64,000 nucleotides of DNA from Salinimonas iocasae (lineage in GTDB: Bacteria; Pseudomonadota; Gammaproteobacteria; Enterobacterales; Alteromonadaceae): the NCBI RefSeq assembly GCF_006228385.1, contig NZ_CP039852.1, positions 1,240,001-1,304,000 on the forward strand, in the 5' to 3' direction. Shown in pieces: positions 30,269 to 40,090 of this stretch. Position 1 is the stretch's first letter, and every line of letters begins with the position of its first letter. The position numbers and the translations under genes are program-made. The notes under the pieces are model-generated. The model saw nothing but the letters and a program-made list of their open reading frames with translations, was not told the DNA's origin and did no database searches.

Positions 30269-30330
30269 AAAGTCGATAACCGCTATAATACGCTTTATAT
30301 GACAGGCCGCGTTGTTACGCGGCCTGTTTG
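30261..30330 (+). promoter_or_regulatory. Promoter and leader hairpin upstream of der
   Basis: CTGACT (30261-30266) and TATAAT (30284-30289) with a 17-base spacer form a good sigma-70 promoter that overlaps the end of bamB. About 13 bases later the perfect arms ACAGGCCGCG (30302-30311) and CGCGGCCTGT (30318-30327) form a strong hairpin followed by only a short T-run. It could terminate the bamB transcript, or be a leader hairpin in the der mRNA. Confidence 0.55.
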
Positions 30331-30361
30331 TTCTTGAATACTTCTCATGTAGGAATACATC

Positions 30362-31807
30362 ATGTTGCCTGTAGTTGCACTGGTGGGGCGCCCGAACGTT
30401 GGCAAGTCCACACTGTTTAATCGTTTAACAAATACCAGGGACGCGCTGGTAGCGGATTATCCCGGCCTCACCCGTGATCGGAAATATGGTCAGGCAACTT
30501 ACGATAGAAAACAGTTTATCGTTGTGGATACAGGCGGTATCACGGGCGATGAGGAAGGTATTGATGAACACATGGCGCGCCAGTCACTGCTTGCGATTGA
30601 TGAGGCCGACGTTGTTTTATTTATGCTGGATGCCCGCGCAGGCCTTATGCCTGCTGATCAGGGCATTGCTGAACATCTGCGCAAGGTAAACAAAAAAGTC
30701 TTTCTTGTGGCCAACAAGGTCGATGGCATCGACGGTGATAGTGAAAGTGCAGAATTCTATAAGTTAGGATTGGGTAACGTTTATCAGATCGCCGCTGCTC
30801 ATGGTCGCGGTGTCAGTCAGCTGCTAAATACTTCAATGGCACCGCTGGCAGAAGATTTTCCCGAGATGGCTGTTGTTGATGAAGGTAAAGACGAAGAGAT
30901 CAGCACAGAAGAGCAGCGCGAGCGACTGCGCAATCTGCCGATTAAGATGGCCATTGTGGGTAAACCCAATGTGGGTAAGTCTACGCTGACTAACCGCATG
31001 CTTGGTGAAGAGCGCGTTGTAGTCTATGACATGCCCGGTACCACCCGTGACAGTATCTATATTCCTTTGGAAAGAGACGATCGTGAATACATTCTTATCG
31101 ATACGGCGGGCGTCAGAAAGCGCCGTAAAGTATCTGAAGCGGTAGAAAAGTTTTCTATCGTTAAAACCCTGCAGGCGATCGAAGAATCCAGCGTTGTTTT
31201 ATTGGTAGTCGATGCCCGTGAGGGGATTTCTGACCAGGACCTGAGTTTGCTTGGGTTTGTTCTGAATTCTGGCCGTTCGCTAGTGATCGCGGTTAATAAG
31301 TGGGATGGTCTGAATACTGATATAAAAGATGAAATCAAACGGGAGCTGGATCGTCGTCTGGGTTTTGTTGATTTTGCCCGTTTACATTTCATTTCCGCGC
31401 TACATGGCTCGGGCGTTGGTAACTTATTCGAGTCGGTCATAGAAGCTTATGAAAGTGCTACAAAACGCGTTAACACAGCGCTTTTGACGCAGATTATGGA
31501 AATGGCACAGGAAGAGCATCAGCCACCTCTGGTACGGGGGCGCCGTGTGAAAATGAAATATGCTCACGCCGGCGGCTACAACCCACCAGTAGTGGTTATT
31601 CATGGTAACCAGGTAGATGACTTACCCAGTTCCTACAAGCGTTATCTAATGAACTACTTCCGTCGTTCGCTGAACGTGATGGGAACGCCGATAAGAATAG
31701 AATTCAGAGAAGGCGCCAACCCGTTTGAAGGCAAAAAGGAACAACTTACACTTGCCCAGCAGCGAAAACGCAAACGGATGATGTCTTATCACAGCAGAAA
31801 GAAATAG
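30362..31807 (+). CDS. der: Ribosome biogenesis GTPase Der (EngA)
   Basis: Der is a double-GTPase required for 50S subunit assembly. The 481-residue protein has two tandem G domains: [14 protein letters not shown] with DTGGI and NKVD in the first (about 8-170), [14 protein letters not shown] with DTAGVRKR and NKWD in the second (about 195-360), and a C-terminal KH-like domain (about 365-481). Length is near E. coli Der (490). It ends the conserved pilF-to-der block; a strong terminator follows at once. Confidence 0.98.
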   Translation: MLPVVALVGRPNVGKSTLFNRLTNTRDALVADYPGLTRDRKYGQATYDRKQFIVVDTGGITGDEEGIDEHMARQSLLAIDEADVVLFMLDARAGLMPADQGIAEHLRKVNKKVFLVANKVDGIDGDSESAEFYKLGLGNVYQIAAAHGRGVSQLLNTSMAPLAEDFPEMAVVDEGKDEEISTEEQRERLRNLPIKMAIVGKPNVGKSTLTNRMLGEERVVVYDMPGTTRDSIYIPLERDDREYILIDTAGVRKRRKVSEAVEKFSIVKTLQAIEESSVVLLVVDAREGISDQDLSLLGFVLNSGRSLVIAVNKWDGLNTDIKDEIKRELDRRLGFVDFARLHFISALHGSGVGNLFESVIEAYESATKRVNTALLTQIMEMAQEEHQPPLVRGRRVKMKYAHAGGYNPPVVVIHGNQVDDLPSSYKRYLMNYFRRSLNVMGTPIRIEFREGANPFEGKKEQLTLAQQRKRKRMMSYHSRKK

Positions 31808-31808
31808 G

Positions 31809-31832
31809 AAGGAGGCGAGTGCCTCCTTTTTT
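31809..31832 (+). terminator. Intrinsic terminator of der
   Basis: The arms AAGGAGGC (31809-31816) and GCCTCCTT (31821-31828) with a GAGT loop are followed by a T-run. It begins two bases after the der stop. Confidence 0.92.
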
Positions 31833-31847
31833 ATTATCTGCTGGTTT

Positions 31848-32449
31848 GCTGGCGGTCAATGCGGCCGGATCTGGTTTAAGCCTTAATGTTAGGGCTCTGA
31901 AATTCTCACTCAAATCACCTCTTTTATCCTGTTGAATTGTGGGGGTAATCTCCTGGGAAGGATTAGTATTTGCCGGTGTCGACCGGCAGCGACCAGAGGG
32001 GAAGCGCGTTTCCCCTCTGGACTCCCCCTTTGCCTAAACGCGCAACACGACAGCACGACTGAACAGGTAAAAGTAATCGGGACAAAAGGCGCATCCATGC
32101 GCCTGTTTGCCCCTGGCGCATCGTCCATGATGCGTCTTACTTTTACTTGATCTGTTCAGTCGTTCTGTCTGCGCGTTAAGGTCAAAAAGAGCGGTGTTTC
32201 TTCGAGTAATCAAAAGTTGCGGATAGAAGGATATCGATGAACCGTTGAGCAAGAGTGACAGGCTGTCCGGATAAGAGAATAGCAGGCGCATAAGGGATGA
32301 GGCGTCAGTAGTGTCAGGGGCAGGAGGCCCCTTACGCTACGGTGCTATTTTCCCGGAGAGTCTGACGCTGCTTTCTTGCGATGGGTTCCGCGGGGAGTGC
32401 AGAGGGCGTGGCGTCACGCCTTCTGCTTGCTGGCCGTCAACACGGCCGG
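31848..32449. repeat. Palindrome-rich non-coding element with direct-repeat ends
   Basis: The 690-base der-xseA gap holds no convincing gene but is full of paired arms. A 21-base motif (GCTGGC-N-GTCAA-NN-CGGCCGG) occurs at 31848-31868 and 32429-32449, 18 of 21 identical, bounding about 600 bp. Inside are: a 7-bp hairpin (31971-31988); a perfect 11-bp-arm hairpin (31993-32003 with 32010-32020); a large branched inverted repeat (32039-32175); GCGTCAG (32302-32308) with CTGACGC (32362-32368) enclosing GGGGC/GCCCC (32317-32331); a 12-bp-arm hairpin (32399-32426); and GGCCGT/ACGGCC (32432-32447). It could be a non-autonomous repeat element or a structured RNA; which is not decidable here. Confidence 0.6.
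32039..32175. repeat. Branched long inverted repeat
   Basis: An outer stem pairs 32039-32076 with 32137-32175 in four helices: 6 bp (32039-32044 with 32070-series partner 32170-32175), 5 bp (32049-32053 with 32165-32169), a perfect 12 bp (32055-32066 with 32152-32163) and a perfect 10 bp (32067-32076 with 32137-32146). Two further hairpins sit inside, GGCGCAT/ATGCGCC (32088-32103) and GGCGCATC/GATGCGTC (32115-32136). As DNA it can form a cruciform, as RNA a multibranch fold on either strand. Confidence 0.75.
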
Positions 32450-32518
32450 GCTGTCAATTCTTCGATGCTGAAAAATTATCCTGCTGATAGAAGCACAGCG
32501 AAGCAAATAGTCATTTAC

Positions 32519-33871
32519 TCAAACCTGCCGCGTTTCTATCACCTGACTTACGATTTCGCCATCAGTGACCCGGGTTGTAATCGTCTCGTTCTGCTGCACC
32601 TGCTCAACAGATGTGACCGGAACGTTGTCGCTGAAGGTAATGCTGTATCCCCGAGCAAGGGTCGATAAAGGACTGACGGACTGAAGTAATTGCGCGGAAT
32701 TGCTAAGTCGTTGTCTTTCGTTTCGCAATTGCTTTTGCATCGCGCTGGTTAGCCGGTGATGCAGATTTTCTCGTTTATCAGTCAGCCTGTTGAGCATACT
32801 ACTCGGATCGTTACGATATAAACGACCGGTTAACTGATCATGCTGACGCTGCTTTATTCCGATAATCGTATTGATACGATGAGCCAGCGAGATATGCAGT
32901 CGGTCTACATGCTGAAATTGCGTCTGTAGACGATTAGAGGGGTGGCAGGCTTTCAGTCGCTGCTGAAGCACGTTTAATTTGTGATGTTGCTGTCGAAAGT
33001 TTGCCAGCCAGGCGCGATTCAGGGCGTTAATTCTCTGTCCGATGGTATCGAGTATTGCAGTACTGTCCATACTGAGTAACTCAGCACCAGCCGATGGGGT
33101 AGGTGCGCGCAGGTCGGCAACAAAATCTGCAATAGTTACGTCGATTTCATGTCCTACCGCACTGACCACGGGAAGTTTACTTTGCCAGATCGAATAGGCC
33201 AGGCGTTCATCGTTAAAGCACCATAAGTCTTCCAGCGAACCACCACCACGTGTTAACAGGATCACATCGACCTCATCGCGAGTATTAGCCTTGTCCAGCG
33301 CTGCAATTAGCTGTGACGCAGCACTTTCTCCCTGTACCATGCTAGGGTAAACAATGACCTCTGTAGCAGGGCTGCGCCGCTTTAAAACGGTCAGAGCATC
33401 GTGCAGGGCAGCTCCCGTTGATGAGGTTATGATGCCAATACGGCGGATAACTGTTGGCAGCGGTTTTTTGGTATCACTACTGAACAGTCCTTCAGCACTG
33501 AGCTTTTGCTTCAGCGCTTCAAACTGCTGTTTAAGCTGGCCCTCACCATCACTTTCCAGATGCTCTACGATGAGCTGATAGTCGCCGCGTGGCTCATATA
33601 ACCCAACCGAGGCGCGGACAAGTACCTTGTCGCCCTCCTTAGGGCGCTGGCGAATCCCCCTGTTGGCGTTTTTAAACATCGCCGCCCGAACCTGAGCCTT
33701 ATTATCCTTAAGCGTGAAGTACCAGTGTCCTGATGCTGCACAAACAAAGTTCGAGATTTCCGCCGAGAGCCATATCAAGCCAATCTCGCCTTCCAGAATG
33801 GTTCTTGCCAGACGATTCAGCTTGGTGACCGAGAGAATTTGACGGCTTGTAGATGGAGTAGTGAATAGCAT
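32519..33871 (-). CDS. xseA: Exodeoxyribonuclease VII large subunit XseA
   Basis: XseA with XseB degrades single-stranded DNA. The 450-residue protein has the N-terminal OB-fold (ILSVTKLNRLARTILEGEIGLIWLSAEISNFV, GHWYFTLKDNKAQVRAAMF), the catalytic domain (IGIITSSTGAALHDALTVLKRR, LLTRGGGSLEDLWCFNDERLA, SAVGHEIDVTIADFVADLRAPTPSAGAEL) and a coiled-coil C-terminal half. Length matches E. coli XseA (456). It is divergent from guaB, as in E. coli; xseB is not in the window. Confidence 0.98.
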   Translation of the reverse strand: MLFTTPSTSRQILSVTKLNRLARTILEGEIGLIWLSAEISNFVCAASGHWYFTLKDNKAQVRAAMFKNANRGIRQRPKEGDKVLVRASVGLYEPRGDYQLIVEHLESDGEGQLKQQFEALKQKLSAEGLFSSDTKKPLPTVIRRIGIITSSTGAALHDALTVLKRRSPATEVIVYPSMVQGESAASQLIAALDKANTRDEVDVILLTRGGGSLEDLWCFNDERLAYSIWQSKLPVVSAVGHEIDVTIADFVADLRAPTPSAGAELLSMDSTAILDTIGQRINALNRAWLANFRQQHHKLNVLQQRLKACHPSNRLQTQFQHVDRLHISLAHRINTIIGIKQRQHDQLTGRLYRNDPSSMLNRLTDKRENLHHRLTSAMQKQLRNERQRLSNSAQLLQSVSPLSTLARGYSITFSDNVPVTSVEQVQQNETITTRVTDGEIVSQVIETRQV

Positions 33872-33906
33872 GAAAAAAATTTCTTATTGATTGAAGGCAA
33901 ATACAG

Positions 33907-33935
33907 TTTACCTGAAAGTGAAAAAACACTACAAT
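33907..33935 (+). promoter_or_regulatory. Promoter of guaBA
   Basis: TTTACC (33907-33912) and TACAAT (33930-33935) with a 17-base spacer form a sigma-70 promoter 38 bases before guaB, followed by a GC-rich stretch (GCGCCGC). The xseA start lies about 36 bases to the left on the other strand. Confidence 0.65.
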
Positions 33936-33973
33936 TGCGCCGCAATTAACCCTCGACTAAAAGGTGTTGTTGC

Positions 33974-35443
33974 ATGCTCCGAATCGTTCAAGAAGCCCTG
34001 ACTTTCGATGATGTGTTGCTGGTTCCCGGCCACTCAGAGGTTCTTCCACACACTGCGAACCTGCAGACCAAACTTACGCGTGATATCTCGCTTAATATTC
34101 CGATGATTTCTGCTGCCATGGATACGGTAACTGAAGCTCGTCTGGCTATAGCGCTGGCGCAAGAGGGTGGAATGGGGTTCATCCATAAAAACATGCAGGC
34201 TGAAGAGCAAGCCCGTCACGTTCGTGAAGTTAAAAAGTACGAAAGTGGTGTGGTGTCCGATCCTGTAACGGTTTCTAAAGATACGCCTCTTGGCGAAGTT
34301 ATTGGCCTGAGCAAGCAACTTGGCTATTCCGGCTTCCCGGTTACCGACGACCAGAACAATCTGATCGGCATTGTTACAGGCCGTGACATTCGTTTTGAGA
34401 ATCGTCTTGAACTGCCAGTCCATAAGGTGATGACCGGTAAAGACAAGCTGGTCACGGTGAAAGAGGGCGCAAGCTCAGAGCAGGTTCTGGAGCTGATGCA
34501 TCACAACCGTATTGAAAAAATTCTGGTAGTAGATGATGCATTCAAACTTACAGGTCTTATCACGGTAAAAGATTTCCAGAAAGCTGAAAGCAAACCCAAC
34601 GCCTGTAAAGATTCACTGGGTCGTTTGCGTGTTGGTGCCGCAGTAGGTGTGGGCCCCGGTACAGATGAGCGTATAGCACTGCTGGTGGATGCCGGCGTTG
34701 ACGTACTGCTGATTGATACATCGCATGGTCATTCACAGGGTGTTATTGACCAGGTGAAGAAAGTACGTGAGACCTATCCGGACCTGCAAATCATCGCTGG
34801 TAACGTGGCGACTGCTGCGGGGGCCAAGGCCCTGGTAGAGGCCGGTGTTGATGGCGTTAAAGTCGGTATTGGTCCGGGTTCAATCTGTACTACCCGGATT
34901 GTTACCGGTGTAGGTGTGCCGCAAATCAGTGCGGTATCTGATGCGGTCGATGCGCTTGAAGGAACCGGTGTTCCTATTATTGCCGATGGCGGTATTCGTT
35001 TTTCCGGTGACATTGCTAAAGCACTGGCTGCCGGTGCCAGCTGTGTCATGGTTGGCAGCATGCTGGCCGGTACAGAAGAAGCACCCGGTGAGGTTGAGCT
35101 TTACCAGGGGCGTTACTTCAAGTCTTATCGCGGGATGGGCTCGTTAGGTGCGATGAACCAGAAAAACGGTTCATCTGACCGCTACTTCCAGGACCCGGCT
35201 AATGCTGAAAAGCTGGTGCCTGAAGGCATTGAAGGTCGCGTGGCGTACAAAGGCCCCATCGCTAATATCATTCATCAACAGATGGGTGGACTGCGTTCAG
35301 CAATGGGTCTCACCGGTTGTGCAACCATCGACATTCTGCGCAATGAAGCCAAGTTCGTGAAAGTCACCTCTGCCGGCATGGGTGAGTCACACGTGCATGA
35401 TGTCAGCATCACCAAAGAAGCCCCTAACTACCGGTTAGGCTAA
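33974..35443 (+). CDS. guaB: Inosine-5'-monophosphate dehydrogenase GuaB
   Basis: GuaB oxidises IMP to XMP, the first committed step to GMP. The 489-residue protein has a TIM-barrel interrupted by two CBS domains (about 93-205: [22 protein letters not shown] and [16 protein letters not shown]). The catalytic loop [18 protein letters not shown] carries the active-site Cys, and the flap region holds [11 protein letters not shown] and [12 protein letters not shown]. Length is like E. coli GuaB (488). It is paired with guaA, with a hairpin in the 64-base gap. Confidence 0.99.
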   Translation: MLRIVQEALTFDDVLLVPGHSEVLPHTANLQTKLTRDISLNIPMISAAMDTVTEARLAIALAQEGGMGFIHKNMQAEEQARHVREVKKYESGVVSDPVTVSKDTPLGEVIGLSKQLGYSGFPVTDDQNNLIGIVTGRDIRFENRLELPVHKVMTGKDKLVTVKEGASSEQVLELMHHNRIEKILVVDDAFKLTGLITVKDFQKAESKPNACKDSLGRLRVGAAVGVGPGTDERIALLVDAGVDVLLIDTSHGHSQGVIDQVKKVRETYPDLQIIAGNVATAAGAKALVEAGVDGVKVGIGPGSICTTRIVTGVGVPQISAVSDAVDALEGTGVPIIADGGIRFSGDIAKALAAGASCVMVGSMLAGTEEAPGEVELYQGRYFKSYRGMGSLGAMNQKNGSSDRYFQDPANAEKLVPEGIEGRVAYKGPIANIIHQQMGGLRSAMGLTGCATIDILRNEAKFVKVTSAGMGESHVHDVSITKEAPNYRLG

Positions 35444-35460
35444 AAATCTCTCGCTGTTTC

Positions 35461-35483
35461 TCAGGCTGGTTTCACCAGCCTGA
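35461..35483 (+). terminator. Hairpin between guaB and guaA
   Basis: The perfect 10-bp arms TCAGGCTGGT (35461-35470) and ACCAGCCTGA (35474-35483) have a 3-base loop, followed by a weak T-rich stretch (TTCATTTC). It may be a partial terminator or an mRNA-stabilising hairpin that sets the guaB:guaA ratio. No promoter is evident between it and guaA. Confidence 0.55.
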
Positions 35484-35507
35484 TTCATTTCTATTACGGG
35501 TAAAAAT

Positions 35508-37085
35508 ATGAGCAAGAATATTCATGACCAACGCATTCTGATACTGGATTTCGGTTCTCAGTATACGCAGCTGATAGCGCGCAGGGTGCGGGAGATTGGT
35601 GTTTATTGTGAGCTCTGGGCGTGGGACGTTACTGAAGAGCAAATTCGTGAATTTAATCCGCAAGGCATCATTTTGTCTGGGGGGCCTGAGTCAGTGACTG
35701 AACTGGATTCACCGCGCGCACCAGAGTATGTATTTAATGCCGGCGTGCCGGTACTGGGTGTGTGTTATGGCATGCAGACCATGGCTGAACAATTAGGTGG
35801 CAGTGTATTTGGCTCGAACAAGCGCGAGTTTGGCTATGCGCAGGTAGAAGTACTTAAGCCATGCCCGCTGTTGAATAAAATTGAAGATCACATCGGTGCT
35901 AACGGTAATGCCCTGATGGATGTGTGGATGAGTCATGGTGATAAAGTAGAATCAATTCCGCCAGGTTTCATCACCACTGCACACACGCCATCATGCCCTC
36001 ACGCAGCAATGTACAATGAAGAAAAGCAGTTCTACGGCGTGCAGTTTCACCCGGAGGTTACTCACACGCGTCAGGGCATGCGTCTGCTGACACATTTTAT
36101 CATTGATATCTGTCAGTGCGAAAAGTTGTGGACAGCTGAGGCAATTATTGAAGATGCCGTAAGCAGGATAAAAGACACCGTCGGCAAAGACCGCGTCATC
36201 CTTGGTTTATCGGGTGGCGTCGACTCGTCGGTGGTTGCGATGCTGGTTCACAGAGCCATTGGTGATCAGCTTACCTGCGTATTCGTCGACAACGGATTAT
36301 TGCGCCTGAACGAAGGGCAGCAAGTGATGGATATGTTCGGTGATCATTTCGGGCTGAACATAATCAAGGTTGATGCTGAAGATCGTTTCCTGGATGCATT
36401 GAAAGGTGTCGATGACCCCGAAGCTAAGCGCAAAATTATCGGTAATCAGTTTGTCTATGTTTTCGATGAGGAAGCCAGTAAACAGGTTGACGCTAAATGG
36501 CTGGCGCAGGGGACGATTTATCCGGATGTTATTGAGTCTGCCGGCTCGGCAACCGGTAAGGCCCATGTAATTAAGTCTCACCATAATGTTGGCGGCTTAC
36601 CTGAAGATATGAAGATGGGGCTGGTTGAGCCATTGCGTGAATTGTTTAAAGATGAAGTACGCAAGATTGGACTGGAGCTTGGTCTGCCCTATGACATGCT
36701 GTATCGCCATCCATTCCCGGGGCCGGGTCTGGGTGTACGTGTATTAGGTGAAGTGAAAAAAGAGTATTGTGACTTGTTACGCCAGGCGGATGCCATTTTC
36801 ATTGAAGAGCTTCATGCTGCAGACCTGTATCACAAAGTAAGCCAGGCTTTTACGGTGTTTTTACCGGTACGTTCTGTGGGCGTCATGGGTGATGCGCGCA
36901 AATACGACTGGGTAGTATCACTGCGTGCAGTAGAAACTATCGACTTTATGACGGCGCACTGGGCAAACCTGCCTTACGATTTCCTGGGCCGGGTATCAAA
37001 CCGGATAATCAACGAAATCGATGGTATCTCCCGGGTGGTTTACGATATTTCAGGTAAACCGCCTGCAACAATCGAGTGGGAATAA
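35508..37085 (+). CDS. guaA: GMP synthase (glutamine-hydrolysing) GuaA
   Basis: GuaA aminates XMP to GMP. The 525-residue protein has an N-terminal class I glutaminase domain (about 1-205) with the nucleophile Cys in [17 protein letters not shown] and His/Glu in [11 protein letters not shown], then the ATP pyrophosphatase domain with the P-loop [15 protein letters not shown], and a C-terminal dimerisation domain ([48 protein letters not shown]). Length is identical to that of E. coli GuaA. A strong terminator follows. Confidence 0.99.
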   Translation: MSKNIHDQRILILDFGSQYTQLIARRVREIGVYCELWAWDVTEEQIREFNPQGIILSGGPESVTELDSPRAPEYVFNAGVPVLGVCYGMQTMAEQLGGSVFGSNKREFGYAQVEVLKPCPLLNKIEDHIGANGNALMDVWMSHGDKVESIPPGFITTAHTPSCPHAAMYNEEKQFYGVQFHPEVTHTRQGMRLLTHFIIDICQCEKLWTAEAIIEDAVSRIKDTVGKDRVILGLSGGVDSSVVAMLVHRAIGDQLTCVFVDNGLLRLNEGQQVMDMFGDHFGLNIIKVDAEDRFLDALKGVDDPEAKRKIIGNQFVYVFDEEASKQVDAKWLAQGTIYPDVIESAGSATGKAHVIKSHHNVGGLPEDMKMGLVEPLRELFKDEVRKIGLELGLPYDMLYRHPFPGPGLGVRVLGEVKKEYCDLLRQADAIFIEELHAADLYHKVSQAFTVFLPVRSVGVMGDARKYDWVVSLRAVETIDFMTAHWANLPYDFLGRVSNRIINEIDGISRVVYDISGKPPATIEWE

Positions 37086-37126
37086 CTTGCTAAACAGCCT
37101 TTATGGGCAGCATAGTTGCCAGATAT

Positions 37127-37155
37127 AAAAAAGCGCCGGTTCCGGCGCTTTTTTT
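37127..37155 (+). terminator. Intrinsic terminator of guaBA
   Basis: The arms AAAAAAGCGCCGG (37127-37139) and CCGGCGCTTTTTTT (37142-37155) have a 2-base loop and a long T-run. Confidence 0.94.
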
Positions 37156-37260
37156 ATGCGACCAAACGTAATTGCGCTGCGTAGAACCTAGAGTATGTCA
37201 TTATGCTCAACACAGAGCATCTCGCCATGGCACTTTTCTACACGAATAAGGAATCGATTT

Positions 37261-38283
37261 ATGCTGGCTATAGGATACAAACAGGCGTCTCCTGAACTAC
37301 ACGATAAAGCATTGTCACTGATTAATATCGCCAAACCGACACCGGCTGGGCGAGATTTACTGGTTAAGGTCTCAGCTGTGTCAGTTAATCCGGTAGATAC
37401 GAAGATACGGCGAACAGCAGAACCAGATGCCGATGAGTTTAAGATACTCGGCTGGGATGCCGTTGGCATTGTGGAAGAAACGGGCAGCGACTGTGATTTA
37501 TTTAAACCCGGAGACCGGGTTTATTATGCAGGGGATATTTCACGTCCGGGCAGCAACGCAGAATTTCAGCTAGTCGATGAGAGAATTGTCGGACATGCGC
37601 CTTCTACGCTTACAGATGCTGAAGCTGCAGCAATCCCGCTTACCGCACTTACCGCGTGGGAATTACTCTTTAGCAGGCTGGAGGTGCCCGCCAAAACCAC
37701 TGATAAAGTATTGCTGATTGTTGGAGGCGCTGGCGGCGTTGGCTCGATGGTGACGCAACTGGCGAAGCAGCTGACGTCGCTTACGATAGTAAGCACGGCG
37801 TCCAGAGAGGAAACCGTCGAGTGGGCGAAAAGGCTGGGAGCTGACCATGTGATTAATCATCACAAACCACTTGCTGAAGAGCTGGAGCGGATAGGCATTA
37901 CGCAAGTCGATTATGTCGCAAGCCTCACGCACACTGATACGCATTTTTCATCGCTTATTGATATTCTTAAACCCCAGGGAAAGCTTGGGCTGATAGATGA
38001 TCCTCAGAGCCTGGATGTAACAGCGTTAAAGAAAAAAAGTATTTCTTTGCACTGGGAGTTTATGTACACGCGGTCATTGTTTAACACCGAAGATATCGCA
38101 CAGCAGCATCATATACTCAATCGGGTTGCCCGTCTTCTTGACGATAAAACACTGCAAACTACACTCGGTGAACACCTGGGGAGTATCTGCGTCGAAAATC
38201 TTATTCAGGCACATAAAATACTGGAATCGCACAAAGCCCGTGGGAAGCTGGTGCTGGAAGGTTTTGAAGACGCCAGAAGATAA
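37261..38283 (+). CDS. Zinc-type alcohol dehydrogenase family oxidoreductase
   Basis: This 340-residue medium-chain dehydrogenase/reductase of the quinone-oxidoreductase-like subgroup has a GroES-like N-terminal part (LVKVSAVSVNPVDTKIRR, WDAVGIVEETGSD) and an NADPH-binding Rossmann fold with LLIVGGAGGVGSMVTQLAK (about 155-175). The structural-zinc cysteines are absent, so it is probably zinc-independent despite the family name. I start it at ATG 37261, which has AAGGA upstream; an open frame continues 66 bases further. Substrate unknown. It stands alone between guaA and the chemoreceptor; a 7-bp hairpin (38305-38325) follows without a T-run. Confidence 0.87.
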   Translation: MLAIGYKQASPELHDKALSLINIAKPTPAGRDLLVKVSAVSVNPVDTKIRRTAEPDADEFKILGWDAVGIVEETGSDCDLFKPGDRVYYAGDISRPGSNAEFQLVDERIVGHAPSTLTDAEAAAIPLTALTAWELLFSRLEVPAKTTDKVLLIVGGAGGVGSMVTQLAKQLTSLTIVSTASREETVEWAKRLGADHVINHHKPLAEELERIGITQVDYVASLTHTDTHFSSLIDILKPQGKLGLIDDPQSLDVTALKKKSISLHWEFMYTRSLFNTEDIAQQHHILNRVARLLDDKTLQTTLGEHLGSICVENLIQAHKILESHKARGKLVLEGFEDARR

Positions 38284-38419
38284 AAGCAGAATAGACATCG
38301 TGAGAGGCGCTTTGCAACAGCGCCTTCAACTAATTGTGTAGTATTGTCGCATTGTAAAATGTTTGACATAAAAATATCATTTAATACTGGTCTTGCTGTT
38401 TTTTACAGGGAAAAACGCT

Positions 38420-40039
38420 GTGCAATATACCAGTATAAGTCGTTTGGTAATGACGCCCGTGTTACTGGCACTGATAATTTTGGTGCTTCTTAATGCCTCA
38501 TCTATTTATAAATCCTTCTCGCTGCTAACCCACTTCGAAGAACTGGAAAATACGCTGGTAGAATCTGAGCGGGAAGTAAACACCGCACTATCTGCTTTTA
38601 AGACACAGGTTCAGGAATGGAAGAATGTCTTGTTGCGCGGCAGTAACGAAAAAGATCGTGAAAAATACTGGGCGCGCTTTCAGCAACGCGAAGCACAGAT
38701 CACCCGGATTCTTAACAACCTTCAGCGCAGTGATTCCATTAGTGAAAAAGCAAAATCGCACATAGCGCGGTTTCTCGAAGCACATGCCACCATGGCGCAA
38801 AAGTACCGTGAAGGGTACAATTTGTTTATCGAGTCCGGGTTTAACCCTCAGGTTGGCGACAGCGCAGTGCGAGGTATCGATCGTGAGCCGGCTCAGTTAT
38901 TGGCAGAAATTGCTCAGGACATAGCATTCCAATCTCAAAATGCTTACGGAGACCTTAAAACAAGCACTTCACAAACCCTGTGGGTGATACTGATTGGCAC
39001 GGTATTGCTGAGTCTGATATGCGTATTTTATGTGGTATACCGGTTGAGAAATCAGGTTATCCAGCCTGTAAAACATATCGCGCAGTGTTTGTCAGCTCTT
39101 GCCGCAAGTCGTTATGATTACCAATTGGATTATCACAGTGAACACGAACTCGGCACGTTGGCTGATGCAACGCGCGCACTGCAACAGAAGCTGAAAAGCT
39201 CAGTGTCAGGTCTTCAGGCTGCGGAGCAGCAAATGGCGCAGGCGTTGTCGACGCTTACCGGCGTGAGCGAATCAATTCAGCAGGGAGCGCATGAGCAGCG
39301 CGACACAAGTGATTCTCTTGAGTCCAGTACAGATGCTTTGCGTGGTATCGCTCAAAACCTGGTAGCCATTACCAACCAGGTTGCAACGGCCACGGAGCAA
39401 TCTCAGCAACATGTTGCCCAGTGTTATAACACGTTTGAGAAGGCCAATACTGGCTTCCATGAACTGGCCAGAACGGTTAGCCATTCTGCTACCACAGTGA
39501 ATCAGTTGCAAAGCCGCAGTGCCAATATCCTGAAAGTCGTTAATGTTATTAATGAGATAGCCGACCAGACTAATCTTCTGGCGCTAAACGCTGCCATAGA
39601 GGCGGCCAGGGCCGGTGAGCATGGTCGCGGATTTGCTGTAGTTGCCGATGAGGTCAGGGCGCTGGCGGCTAAAACACAGCAGTCCACACGCGAAATTAAT
39701 GACATTCTGAGTGCCTTTGAAAATGAGTCTCAAAAGGCAGTGAATGTGATGGAGCAGGGTAAAGCGCTCTCTGAAGCCAATGCCGAGGAATCATCACAGG
39801 CACTGCATACACTTAATCAGGTTGTGGACCAGATTCGTCAAACAGCCAGCGTGGTTGAGGCGCTCAATAGTACTGCTGATGAACAGAGCAAAGTACTTAC
39901 TGACGTTGAGCGGGTAATTGCGCAGGTTGTGCGCTCGTCACAGCATTATCACGCGCTGTCACAGCGCAATGATATCTCGACTACCATGCAGGCGATGTCC
40001 GCAAATGTTGAAAAGGTGGTGGCATCGTTGACCCGTTAG
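38420..40039 (+). CDS. Methyl-accepting chemotaxis protein
   Basis: This 539-residue transmembrane chemoreceptor has a first helix at about residues 10-30, a mostly helical periplasmic sensor of about 150 residues, a second helix ([23 protein letters not shown], about 185-207), a HAMP domain, and a long cytoplasmic coiled coil. Its tip contains [40 protein letters not shown], the CheA/CheW-interacting hairpin. The start is taken at GTG 38420, with AGGGA upstream; the frame also opens at a TTG at 38393. No che genes are nearby, so it is an orphan receptor. The ligand is unknown. Confidence 0.93.
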   Translation: MQYTSISRLVMTPVLLALIILVLLNASSIYKSFSLLTHFEELENTLVESEREVNTALSAFKTQVQEWKNVLLRGSNEKDREKYWARFQQREAQITRILNNLQRSDSISEKAKSHIARFLEAHATMAQKYREGYNLFIESGFNPQVGDSAVRGIDREPAQLLAEIAQDIAFQSQNAYGDLKTSTSQTLWVILIGTVLLSLICVFYVVYRLRNQVIQPVKHIAQCLSALAASRYDYQLDYHSEHELGTLADATRALQQKLKSSVSGLQAAEQQMAQALSTLTGVSESIQQGAHEQRDTSDSLESSTDALRGIAQNLVAITNQVATATEQSQQHVAQCYNTFEKANTGFHELARTVSHSATTVNQLQSRSANILKVVNVINEIADQTNLLALNAAIEAARAGEHGRGFAVVADEVRALAAKTQQSTREINDILSAFENESQKAVNVMEQGKALSEANAEESSQALHTLNQVVDQIRQTASVVEALNSTADEQSKVLTDVERVIAQVVRSSQHYHALSQRNDISTTMQAMSANVEKVVASLTR

Positions 40040-40090
40040 GCGGTTAGTGTCATCGTGGCAGTATTTGATGGATAAGTCACCGGAGACGCC

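Noticed and set aside
31848..32449. Integron attC or insertion-sequence explanation for the structured element.
   Set aside because: No integrase or transposase is near, and the attC core motifs were not seen at the ends of the palindromes.
31910..32668. Several short open frames on both strands of the der-xseA gap.
   Set aside because: They cover palindromes, lack ribosome sites and read like by-products of the repeats; the last overlaps the xseA 3' end.
37195..37260. Upstream extension of the oxidoreductase.
   Set aside because: The extra 22 codons have no family similarity, and ATG 37261 has a ribosome site and the usual start of the family.
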